Below, piece after piece: positions 35,293-45,767 of a stretch of 64,000 nucleotides of DNA; positions within the stretch are counted from its first letter, which is position 1, and the number at the start of each line of letters is the position of its first letter. Source of the stretch: Lyophyllum atratum (taxonomy: Eukaryota; Basidiomycota; Agaricomycetes; Agaricales; Lyophyllaceae); assembly GCA_014905825.1 (NCBI GenBank), contig JACGCN010000080.1, forward strand, positions 45,327-109,326. The letters run 5' to 3'. The notes beneath the pieces were generated by a model. The model worked only from the letters and a program-made list of their open reading frames with translations, was not told where the DNA came from and made no database searches. Both the position numbers and the translations under genes were made by a program.

Positions 35293-37634
35293 CTACAAAA
35301 TGACATCAGGCCGGAGGAGGTGCTCTCGAGGGATGCTATAGGGTCCCTTGCATTTCCGACGAAGCTCTGCAATAAGGATACGATTGCGACGTTTGACCAT
35401 CTCGTCAAGGAAAAACTCATACCGGTCAATCTGCATCTCGCGAACCATTGATTGAAACCCTCCAAACCACGCGTTGGCTTGTTCAGCAGCCGAAGAGTTG
35501 AAGCGCCATTTCCCATCTGTGGTACGGAGCTCTGGCCATATATATGGGTTGCAATTCCGGCCGCAGTCTTCATCAGATACTTTGTGCTTGCTCTTGAAAT
35601 GGAAGACGTCAACAGGCAAGGCGCAGTTGTCGAAATAATGGCGCAGATATGGATCCCCATCATTCTTAAGCATCGCAACGATCCGGCAGTTATTGTCATG
35701 CCAGATAACGGAAGGAAGGGAAGCTTGTGTAGGAAACAGCTTCATCCAGAACGTCTGAAAGGCATTTGAGTGAGATACCTCTTCATAGATTCATAGAATG
35801 AAAGTGACCTACTCGTACGCCGTTTGGCGCCTCAGATCCATAGAATGTCGCCCTTCCAAGTATAACGCCGCAAGAGGCAACACACAGTTGTTCACTGTGG
35901 GTACGTCTTCGCCCAAACCGTGCGCGGACCGAGTTTCCCATCTGTGATTTCCCATCACAGATCCCATTTCCTTCGGTGACGATTTCCTCATCCTCATCAG
36001 TGCCTAGCCCCTCCAGTATGTTTTCGTTGTCACTATCATCGAGTTCGGGCAGAAGGGTCGCTGGCGAGGCATCAGCCTTGTTAGTAAGCCGGGATGTCAA
36101 CGCCTCAGGCCCCATCGAGAGAGAATCATGTGTTTGAGATACTTTGAGACGTTCTAGTCGTTGCTTAAGCTGGAACATGGCCTTCCCTTTCTGATAATTG
36201 TATGTCTCGCTTGCCCGATGGTCAGGATGAGAACATGTCCGGAAACCCTCCTCGATTGGCGTTTCGCAGGTGGTCACCGCACATTTCTTGGACAGGTGGC
36301 GGTGAACGACACAGTAGTGATGCTTGACTGTAGGCAAGGGGATGGGGCAGTCATGTGTTTTGCAACAAGGGCACCCCATTTCTATACCGTCGGAAATTAC
36401 TGAACGGACATTATCTAGACCATATTCCGTGAAAAAGCTAGAACGCAACACATGAAGACTTACAAGAAACACCGTTCTCATCCGTATACACCCAGCAACA
36501 CAAATCACAGGCATGGTTCCATGCCTCCTGACCCGGCCCCGCCATCTTCTTGTTACGCGCTTGTAAAGCCGGCCGCAGGCGTTCTGCTTGAGATGACGCA
36601 TCGTGAGCAAACTCGAGAGTTGATGATGACTCTTGGTGCTGGAGAATGAGCGCGTGAACATAGAACCCATTCCAGATGTCTTCGACGTCGAGCTTGAGAC
36701 TGGTGGGCCAGATGGCTGGGAGGGACGGCTTGACACTCTCATTGGAAAGCCCACAGTTATAGATTCTCGCGCAGTTAGTCGCAGACGTCCTATGGCGCCA
36801 AGTTAGTCGACTCTTGTGTATTCAGCGATTGCGGCACTCACCAAGATGTCACCATCATCGTTGAAAAGAGCTCGCAGAGCTCGGCGGCCATGTAGAAGTG
36901 CTGTGAGGTTTGAATAAAGGGAATGTCGGTGCTGCGATAATAGGTACGTGTCGTGGCTTTCGAATGGACGTAAAAGTTTGCATAGTACCGTGTATTGCAT
37001 CCTGAAGAATCATCAGGACCAACAAAGAAGATGAAGAGGAATCATTAAACATACGGCGACAGTAGCGAGAGGTGGCGTAGCTAGGCACAGCACCGAAATC
37101 CCTGGTGAAGATGGTGATTGGAAATGACAACGGCTCCACCAAGTCGCGATCACGTCGTATGTTCTCGTCTGAACACAGTGGCTGGGAACACTGCGGGTCA
37201 ATACATACCTGTGTTGGGGGTTCAAGGTTGTAGACTCCTGGATGCATGTAAGTCGATGAAAAAACCGTCGAATGTCAAAGAAACATACCTATTCCTCGCG
37301 ATAAGCCATGGTCCAAGAACAACTGAATGTGTCGGGCTCGGAATGCAAGATCTTCAGCTCTGGTGAGTGGAGGAAGCTCCCATACAAATTCCTTGAAGGA
37401 GTGCCATGCCAGCTTGCCAACATCGTCTTCCATACCAAGACACAAGTTAAAGAAGTCGTGAACATTGATTGGGAGCGTCGCTGGGGCCTCAGGTCGATAA
37501 GAAGGCCGTAATCGGAGGAGAATTGGCCTCAGGAGTCTAACGAGATCGAAGTAGACTGTGATCGCAATGTAATCGAAGGTAGCCTGGAGCTCAGTGTGCT
37601 CGAGAAGGGCTGCTGAGAGCTTGAGAATGTCCAT
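35293..37634 (-). CDS. CxC5/CxC6 cysteine-cluster protein associated with KDZ transposases
   Basis: Starts MDILKLSAALLEHTELQATF, the usual helical lead of CxC5 proteins. The CxC5 cluster follows: CIDPQCSQPLC, ITIFTRDFGAVPSY, and YCR joined by splicing to CNTRYYANFYV and RTYYRSTDIPF. A further region is WTSATNCARIYN, then CDLCCWVYTDENG. The CxC6 cluster is MGCPCCKTHDCPIPLP, HHYCVVHRHLSKKC and CETPIEEGFRTCSHPDHR. The C-terminal block has WHDNNC, CALPVDVFHFKSKHK, CNPYIWPEL, RFNSSAAEQANAWFGGFQS and FFLDEMVKRRN. That last block, with its conserved Asp, Glu and polar motifs, looks like an RNase-H-type transposase core, but this is my inference. At least four introns; about 710 residues, stop at 35293. 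No frame break was seen. Confidence 0.8.
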
Positions 37635-37841
37635 GGCAGGGAGCCTCGTGCATGGTCTTCCGTTGTGGCATCTTCAAGTAGTAAAACAACTTTATTGTGG
37701 ATAGACTAGACAAAAAAGACGGTCCAAGTCTTGGTACAGTGTCGACGAGCCCGCTGATGGCGACGACGACGAGGAAAACAAAAGATGAGGCCCACTTTGG
37801 CGCGTGGGATTATTGTATGCCTTGGCCGCTGACGGCTGTGG

Positions 37842-37876
37842 CCAGGTCCGAGGTCCAGGTCCGAGGTCCAGGTCCC
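37842..37876. repeat. 13-bp tandem repeat in right element end
   Basis: CCAGGTCCGAGGT is repeated about 2.7 times just inside the right end of the element. It is the reverse complement of sequence at the left end, so it is likely a subterminal transposase-binding array. Confidence 0.65.
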
Positions 37877-37906
37877 CGGACCTTGCTCCCAGTCGATCCG
37901 ACGTTC

Positions 37907-37916
37907 TCCTAGGTGC
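37907..37916. repeat. Target-site duplication, right copy
   Basis: TCCTAGGTGC, identical to 31821-31830, directly after the right inverted end and before the A' part of repeat unit 2. Confidence 0.7.
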
Positions 37917-37948
37917 TGGGCATGGCCTTAGTTAGGCTGCGACATTAT

Positions 37949-38271
37949 ATTGGGCAAGACCAGACAGGTGGCCACCACAGTTTGACCGGCGGGCCGGCAA
38001 GGGACGCACAGTCGCTCGTCAACTGAAGGCAGATGCCCAATGGAAGAGTAACTGCTGACCAGCCAGCCCTGAGATTCGCGGCCAATGGTGGCAATAAGAG
38101 CTAATAAGAGCGACCAATAGCTGATTGGGTCCTGGGTGGGTGGAGAGTCTCTCAGTCTAGACGGAGTCCAGAGCACCCAAGACCGTCGGCACTGTGACGA
38201 ATAGGAATACAAATACAACATAGAAGGTGCCGCTTGCTTGGCGAGGGTCGGTTGACCGTATGTCTAACTGG
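37949..38271. repeat. Repeat unit 2, right part (A')
   Basis: Homologous to 31214-31525 in the same orientation. Before insertion of the element it would have been contiguous with 31685-31830. The 240 bp from 38272 to 38510 hold the Tpa1/Ofd1 promoter, C/T-rich near the ATG. Confidence 0.75.
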
Positions 38272-38510
38272 TTTGTACTCGAGTAGTTTGAGAACTGTTA
38301 GTGCAAGACTTGAGCTTGTACATATGATCGCGGCAATTTAGACGAGTCTCGTTCGCGGGTCTGGTCCAGGGCGTGCCGGATGCTTTTCTTTTCCGCTGAA
38401 TATCTGCCACTCACAACTACTTTACCATCTTCCTCACATCCCTCCATAATCCTTTTTTACCTCTCCTTGATCGACCTCTGCTCGTCGAAAATTGCGTTCT
38501 GCTGAGCGAC

Positions 38511-40664
38511 ATGACACGGACGCACCTCCGCTCGCCTTCACCCGACGCAGCCGCCAAAAGACTCAAGACATCGCATGTCCCATCTAATGGTACCAATGGC
38601 TCTTCATCCGACCCTGCGGTCGTCGCCCGAACCCAGAAGATCGTCGATCCAACGCCCCACTTCGCCTCTGAACTCTTCGACCACAACACCACCTCCAGAC
38701 TCCGTTCTGGATATGTCGCCAACCAGCCGTTCAAGTATGCTGTCGTCGAAAAACTATTCCAGGACGAGCTCCTCAAGAAAGTCAAGGATGAGTGTCTGAG
38801 TGAGCTCAATTTCACAGAGAAGGAGACCGACATCTACAAGGTTCGCCCACAAATTTTACAAGGCTTCAGATTGGAAGACTCAAAACTATCCCTCTATCCA
38901 GGTCAACCAAACCGGAGATCTTGCCTCGCTCAACTATCTCACCGAGTCCCAAATCTCACTCTTACCTAGCCTTCTTACGCTACGCGATGCCCTCTACTCT
39001 GCTAAATTCCGGTCGTTCCTCCAAACAGTCACCGGCTGCGGCCCCCTCTCGGGAAAGAAACAGGACATGTCTGTCAACTCGTACACAAAAGGCTGCCACT
39101 TGCTCAACCACGACGATGTCATTGGCACACGACGCGTCTCCTACATCCTCTACATGCCCCTACCAAACTATACATTCTGGCAAAAGGACTGGGGTGGTGC
39201 ATTGGAGCTCTACCCGGTCAAGATGGGCCAGGACGGCCAGCTGGAACCTGAAGCGATGCCATCCAAGGCCATCCCTCCCAGCTGGAACCAATTTATTTTC
39301 TTCGAGGTCCAGCCAGGCAGAAGTTTCCATTCTGTGGAGGAAGTTGTTGTTGGAGGTGAAGGAGAAGACGGAAGGGAACGACTGAGTATCAGCGGATGGT
39401 TCCACGCTGCCCAGGAAGGAGAAGATGGCTATGTGCCCGAAACGGCCCCTACAGAAATCAAAAGCTCACGAGAGCAACTCGTACGTATTTCCCTTGGTTG
39501 AGATCTTACCCATTTCTGTGAACCACCATTGCAGACTTCGACCTCAACCATATTCAAAACCTACCCAGACACTTCTGAAGCCCCCCACCCAGACACCGTC
39601 CTCTCACCAGAACACATCGGCTTCCTCTCCGAATTTCTCAACCCCGTCTACCTCCAGCCCCGCACAATGGAGACCCTCTCCACACGATTCGCAGAAGAAT
39701 CGTCCCTCGAGCTCCACTCGTTCCTCTCCAACTCCCTCGCCGAGTCCCTGCAGCCCCGCCTCCGCGAGCTCGACACCAAAGACGGACTAGGCGAGGACCG
39801 CGCGGGCCACATCCCGCCCCACACCGCCGGCACCCAGCGCGCATGGTCCGTCAAAGGCCCCCCACACAAGTGGCGCTACTGCGTGCTCAACCCACACGAA
39901 GACGGCGCACCCGCGGAAGCAGTGAGCCCGCGCGCGGCACAGGCGTCCTCGGATAAAATCCTGCGGAGTTTGCAGGACGAGCTGTTCCCGAGCCCGGCGT
40001 TCCGTGCGTGGCTGGCGGTGGTGTCGCGGTTGCTGCCGCTGAGCTATGCGGCGGAGGCGAGGCGGTTTAGGCCGGGTCTGGACTATACGCTCGCGACGAG
40101 TGAAGAGAAGGATGTTAGGTTGGATGCGGTGCTTGGGCTCACGCCTGGGGTCAAGGAGCGGGGCAAGGCTGAAGGGTCGTCGAATGGCACGTCATTGGCT
40201 AATGCTTTGGACGATGTGAGGGGATGGCAAGCTGCGGAATGGGGAGGCTGGGAGGTTAGTATCTCTGCTCGCATGGCATCTATGCGTCGCTAACCGATGT
40301 GCTTATCCAGTGTTACATGGCCCCCCACAACGAAGAAGACGACCCTGCCGTATATCGTTCCAGCTCACGCAGCAAATCGGCTCCCAATGGGCATGCCGTT
40401 TCCAGCAACGGCGCTCAAAACGGGAAAGGCTCAGCAAGCCCCTCGCCTGCCGACGTAGATCACGAAATGGCAGACGAAGAGGAGGAGGACAGCACGCTCC
40501 TCACCGTCCAGCCAGGCTTCAATCGTCTGCTCCTTGTCCTGCGCGACGAGCGGGTGATGCGATTCGTCAAGTATGTGTCTGCCGCCGCTGAGGGCTCCCG
40601 CTGGGACGTATGCGGCGAGTATGAGGTGGGGATGGTGGCTGATGACGACGGCGATGATTCATGA
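38511..40664 (+). CDS. OFD1: Prolyl dihydroxylase Tpa1/Ofd1 (2-oxoglutarate/Fe(II) dioxygenase)
   Basis: Hydroxylates a conserved prolyl residue of ribosomal protein uS12 (Rps23), affecting translation accuracy and, in fission yeast, sterol-regulator stability. MTRTHLRSPSPDAAAKRLKT leads to an intron that joins KETDIYK to VNQTGDLASLNYL. The catalytic double-stranded beta-helix follows with the iron-binding HDD of CHLLNHDDVIGTRRVSYILY. The second metal His is in GRSFHSVEEV, with the 2-OG-binding Arg in ERLSISGWFHAAQ. After two more introns comes the family's C-terminal, catalytically inactive domain (LSEFLNPVYLQ and RPGLDYTLAT) and an acidic insert, ending FVKYVSAAAEGSRWDVCGEY. About 660 residues, full length with all metal ligands. 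Confidence 0.92.
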
Positions 40665-41181
40665 GTCAAAACAAAACCTCGGTTTGCCCTGAATGTATAG
40701 TTATGATACTGTGTCGTGATCAGAAACTGCGGCCTAGAGTATCTTCGCCGTTTTGACGGCTTCGTGGTTCCCCTTGGCTTGATTTTTTTCTTTTTCTTTT
40801 TCTGGCTCTCTTCGGTGTGGCTGGCTGTCTATGCTGCATTCTTTGGGGAACAGGTGATTGGCTGTACTAATGGAAATTCTCCTACTCCCATGTACTTACA
40901 TACTTACGCGTTGACATTCTGCGTTACCAGTCCGGCTTTCGTTCGATGTTGCGATCGTCAAGTATTGTTCATTGATAGTGACTTGGTGCCCATACTGGCT
41001 GCTAGACTAATCTCTCAAGACTCGTTAGAACACTCGCCGCAAGAACTGATGGTCAGAAGATGGCGATGAGAAATGATCTTTATTCACAGCGGTGATTCAT
41101 GAAAAAAAAAAAAACAATCCAGAACCCATGGTATGAGGATAAACTCTGCGTGGTCGGTAAAATATAAACCAGTGGATATAA
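40665..41181. other. Convergent intergenic region
   Basis: 3' flanks of Tpa1/Ofd1 and Nop13. Contains a T/C-rich run near 40780-40805 and an A homopolymer of about 12 bp near 41102-41113. No gene recognised. Confidence 0.5.
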
Positions 41182-42675
41182 TCAGAACGTGATCTTTTGT
41201 CCTTTGCTCGGCACAATCGCAGCCGACTCGCGCTTTGCGAGCGCCAGAGCTGCTCCCGGTTTTGGACGCGACCTCGGCCCCTTCTCTCTCCGCCCTTCAC
41301 CAGAAAACGGTGTCCGTTCCTCTCCATATGAACGTTTTTTCGCACTCTCGTCAACAACAGGAGCGGGCTCTGCGTCCTGTTCCGCTGGTTTTTCGTTAGA
41401 CCAAGACGAGTCTTGACGCGGTTTCCGGTCTGGGCGATCAGTACGTTTGGTGTGCGGTGGTCCGTCTCGCCTCTTGGGCGGCGCAGATCCTTCTTCTCGC
41501 TTCGCCTTGGGTGCACCGCGACGGACCGCGTCGGCGCCTGCGTATTCCACAACCAGTTTCCGCCCATTTAATAGGTAGTTTTTGGGATTGATGAGCGAGG
41601 CGGTTGCATGCTCGATAGAGGTAAAGTCGATGAAGGCAAAGCTGTTCGGAGAGAATATTAGGACAAAGAAGGTATACACACGGTCGAGGAAGAACATACC
41701 CTTTACACAAACCACTATCTTCAAACGTTCCCATCCGAACCTTCCGCAGCCAGACATCCTTTGGTTTATCTTGTTTTTCTTTTTTGTCCGCCTCGTCCTC
41801 TGAAGTTGCATCATCATCCTTCTTCGACTTCTTCTTCACAGTCCTATGAGCCTCAAGAAGTTGCCGAATATCTTGTTCTGTAGTCTCGAAGCCAAGATTA
41901 CCGACGAAGAGTGTAGGAGCTGGAGGCTGCTTTTGTGCCCGGAGAATTTTTTGCGCTGTCTTGGAGTGCGTAACGGTACCCGTAGTAGCAACATCAGCAC
42001 CTGGTGCTGCAGGTCGCCCAGTGAAGTCATCGCCTAGAATTGCAGATCCCTCAGATTTATAGAACTCAGTGAAGAAAATTGATGTCCTCACCATCTTTGA
42101 TAAGTAGCTTACGGCCAACCAAAGGTTTCTCTGAGAGCGCAATAGCACCTATTTTCGCTTCTGGCGTCGCAAAATCGACATATGCAAACCTGCGCGATGT
42201 ACAATGCATGAATAAATCGTTTCAACGCTACAAAAAACACGACTGACCCGCGGTTCTCTGGCTTCATGGCTGGATTCACTGCAGGCTTTGTAGGCATGTA
42301 TACCCGAGTCACCTCCCCAACGTCTTCAAAGAAAGTCCTAAGATTCTCCTGGGTCGTCTTGAACGACATGTTCCCCACCCAGACGGAATTCTTCCGTTTA
42401 TCAGCGGGCACAGGGATGGCCTTGCCATTCTCCAGCTTCCGCTTCTTGGAGGACGACACAGACTCTTCTTTTTCTTGCTGCTTTGCGGCTTTCTTCTGTT
42501 TGCGCCGCTCGGCATGAGAGAGGACTGGTTCCTCAGGGGTCGAGTCCGCATCCGAGTCTGAAGAATCTGAATCGCTGGCTTCTGCTTCGGAGATTGCTAC
42601 ATCCTTTCTCTTCCGTTTTTGCGGGATCGGAGAAGGAGGTTCTGGGCTTGGGCTGCTGGACGATGAAGAGCTCAT
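41182..42675 (-). CDS. NOP13: Nucleolar RNA-binding protein Nop13-like, two RRMs
   Basis: Pre-ribosomal RNA-binding factor. The N-terminus (MSSSSSSSPSPEPPSPIPQK) is acidic/Ser-rich with KKRK-type nuclear localisation signals. RRM1 begins SVWVGNMSFKTTQENLRTFF and its RNP1 region is rebuilt by splicing (KPENRGFAYVDFATPEAK). The linker KDGDDFTGRP is the Nop13 hallmark (a (K/R)D...(F/Y)(S/T)GRP block after RRM1). RRM2 runs from TLFVGNLGFETTEQDIRQLL through RMGTFEDSGLCKGFAFIDF, matching Nop13's MATFEDSGKCKGFAFIDF closely. A basic Arg/Lys tail ends SKGQKITF. Three introns; about 440 residues. Confidence 0.88.
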
Positions 42676-42921
42676 TCTGGTGAAATGTGAATGCTTGAAG
42701 AAATTAGCAGCCAAGAATGTGATGGCGCTGACAAATCAACATAACACACTTGCACTTTTCCTTGACCTCAAGGATAGTGTCACTCGGGTAAGGTTATCAA
42801 TTAGGTGCTATAACCCATCTACATGTACTTAGATCTACAAACACAACAGGGTACTGGGGTATGAAAAAGGAATATAATAAAACGATCCGTATTGTGCAAA
42901 GTCATAAAAAGATGGATATGC

Positions 42922-45355
42922 TCAACGCGACGACGAAGACACTCTCCGATGCCCTGTCCCCGCCTCGCCCAGAACCGACTTCGGGCCCCGCTTAGCCATC
43001 GCCCACAGGAAAACGAGGATAATGATCCCAAATTGGAGCCACAGCCAGAGCTCAAGCATGACTGCGCCGAGCCCCTTCGGCTTCTTCTCTGTACTGTCAG
43101 AATCCTTCGCCACGGCCTGGCTGGTCGGCCGCGCTGGCTGGCCGGTGAAGTTCTCGACCGCAGCATCGAATGCACTCGCAAGGCGCAAAGGCAGGGGTGT
43201 GGAAGGCCGCGAAGTTTCCCGCTCGTCATGGGGATCGCGGTCATCGACAGACATATCAATCTTGATGCCGCCCGTCAGAGTGTCATTGAAACGACCATCC
43301 ACCCAACGATTGGTGCGTGATCGAACGGTCTCAGTCATGCGATGATACCTCAACGATTGTTTGCTAGGAGTTTCTTCATGATTCCTGGCTGCTGCTGCTG
43401 CGGCTAATCTGTCGGGTGTAGGAGGCTCGACGGAGAGCCGGAGGGCGGTGTTCCCCATCGACATCGATACGGGTGTCGGCAGCGCCTGGCGGGGGTCTTG
43501 TGGCGAGCCGATATTTCTCGACCGGTCGAAGGACGCATGCGCGGATGATGGCGATGGCGACGGCGGTCCAGATATGGGACTGAGGTTATACAGGCTGTTC
43601 GTACGAGAATGGTTATTACCCGTACTGAGGCCCCAGCTACCGGTGAACTCATTGCCCAGCTCGGTCTCCAAAGTGCGATGTGGGCCACTAAGAGAACTCT
43701 GCGAGTTGTGTTGCGACGGAGATAGACTCAGAGATGAGAGCGCAGGAGAGGCCAAGCCAGTGCTTGCGACCGACAGCGACTTGCGGTGGCCCTCGCTATG
43801 AGGAGTTGAAGCAAAAGGTACTGGGAGACTGAATGACTTGAGCTGATCCGGCGTAGAGGCGCCTCTATTATCATCCTCTGGCCCGTCGAACAGTCCGACC
43901 ACGGATTTGCGCGTCTTCGAGGCCGTGGAGATGTTCAGCGACTGACGCAAGTCGCTCGCATTCGGTGATGGAGAAAAATCCCCCCCAAGATTGCGTTTGA
44001 AGCTCATGAACCGGATAGTTTCGTCGCGCAATGATCTTTCTCCGCTGTCCGAGGTTGAATCAACGTCGCTCCCCACCTCAACAATGTTCGCGTCCGCAAA
44101 GCACTCATACACCTTGTTGATATGCTCTGTTTCCCGTTGCATGGCGTTCAGCTGGTTCGTGGTTTCGTTCTGTTGATCGATAATACGCGTGTTGGTTTCC
44201 TCCAATTCTTGAATCTTTTCCAACAGCTGAGAGATGAGGGTGGACTCTGGGTGCGGTGTCAAGGGGGCAGGGGCAGGGGCGGGAACAGCACGATGCCTAG
44301 GAGTTCCTGAAGGCCGTCTTGGCGTCTCGCCTGGGGGGAAGAACGAGAATGTTGCGCTGGGTCCCCCAAAGACTGAACCTTCGGGCGCAAAATCCCTGAT
44401 TTCAGGATCGGCTTCTTCGTCACTCTCAGATCTACCTTGGCCGAGGTTCCGCATAGCCCTGAACTTCGCCTCCCTTTCCTCTTTCTTCCTGAGGACTTCC
44501 TTGACGATCTTGTCCGAGTCCCAGCCGGCCTTGGTCTTCTGCTCTAGCTCCTCGCTCTTGGCTTGCGTCTTCTCAAGCTCCTCCCGCAACGTGGATATCT
44601 CCTTCTCGAGCCGTTTCAGCGCGCGTCTTCCAGACTGGTCAGCGCTGAGCGACTCGGATTCGATCCGCTCGAGCTTCTGGAGGAGTTCAGCGTTTTGATC
44701 TGCCAGGTGAGATATCTCAGACGTCGACACAGATATTTTGCGCGCATGGCTCTTGTATGTGGAAGCGATCGGAGACGAGTCGTACTCAGATACGGGCCGG
44801 CTAAGGCTGATGCTGTAGCGAGACGATGTTCGGGATAAGGGTTCGGGCGACGGGGAGGGAGATTGCGTCGAGGGGAGGCGGGCAAGGAGTTGTTGGTGCT
44901 TGGACTTGAGCACAACGTTGTTATCGTACAGGCTCTTGCACACCGCCGAAGCCCTGCTAAGCTCTACCGAAAAGCGTGATGGTCAGTCAGGCAGCCTCAT
45001 GTATGATATGAGAGAACGTACCGTTCTCCCGTTCCTTGATCAGGTCATCGGCCTTGACGAGCAGGTCCGAAAGCTCTTCGCGTGATCTCTCATTCATCCA
45101 CTCCATGTCTTCCGAGTCCTGGGGCGGCGGTGACATCCGACGGTCAGCAGCTCCTGACTCCCAGCCTACCCTCTGGAATGTAGCAGCCATAGGCGAACCG
45201 AGCAATGTCCTCAAGCGAGGCTTCCCTTCTGGGGTAACTGTAAAGGCTGCAGCGTACGATGGGGGCGGGGAGGCTGTCTGGTGCAACGCAGACGAACGGC
45301 GGATCTTGGCCGGGGGGCGAGGACGAGGCGTTTCGGTGACGCTCGCAGCGAGCAT
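42922..45355 (-). CDS. Coiled-coil protein with C-terminal membrane anchor, unknown function
   Basis: MLAASVTETPRPRPPAKIRR starts a disordered head. A long coiled coil follows, interrupted by a Ser/Pro-rich linker: ERSREELSDLLVKADDLIKE, HLADQNAELLQKLERIESES and LEKEISTLREELEKTQAKSE, then ISQLLEKIQELEETNTRIID. The central 350 residues are Ser/Thr/Pro-rich. Near the end is one hydrophobic segment (LELWLWLQFGIIILVFLWAM) followed by about 25 basic/polar residues, the pattern of a tail-anchored protein with its body in the cytosol. One intron (around 44966-45020); about 790 residues. It could be a tether or vesicle/nuclear-envelope linker, but I cannot name a family. Confidence 0.7.
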
Positions 45356-45767
45356 TACAGGTATTACAAGATAATATGCGTATATGGAGCAGCAAAGATG
45401 TCGCGGCTCGTGGGGTCGAAGAGAGAGAGAGAGTAATGATCTGTTGCAGAGACGATTAGTAGTAACCCTGCAGGATTCTGAGACCAACCGACCTTGCCTG
45501 TCAGCCCCGTGTTCGCTAATCACTCCTAGGCCATTCCCAGTCACTGTCAGCCTAGAGTTCCCCGTTGGTTCCCCGTAGTCGTGGCACCCGTCCAGTGGAA
45601 GGTGAGCTGTTGGAGCAACACGCGACCACATGACACACTGAATGTTCCATCACAATTCACATGATGATGCTCTTGAAACCGAGAAAACCGTATGCACATT
45701 ATGTCGGAAATGCACCACTATTGTACTCTGATATACATACTGTAACTCGAGATAGACTTCTTTAATA

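Larger units (their letters stand above)
31831..37906. mobile_element. Two-gene DNA transposon-like element (RTC4-like + CxC5/CxC6, KDZ-associated)
   Basis: A 6,076-bp insertion that splits repeat unit 2 and is bounded by the 10-bp direct repeat TCCTAGGTGC. The ends are imperfect inverted repeats. The left end has AGAAAGTCGG then GGACCTGGACC; the right end, read on the minus strand, has AGAACGTCGG (its first base is the T at 37907) then GGACCTGGACC repeats. Inside are two convergent, intron-containing genes 121 bp apart. The CxC5/CxC6 families are named for their association with Kyakuja-Dileera-Zisupton transposases, which supports a DNA-transposon origin. Both genes look intact, so the insertion may be young. 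No reverse transcriptase is present. Confidence 0.75.

Noticed and set aside
31214..38271. Direct repeats A and A' read as LTRs of a 7-kb retrotransposon
   Set aside because: No reverse transcriptase, protease or integrase lies between them, and the B/B' parts plus the 10-bp duplication fit insertion into one copy of a duplicated repeat better.
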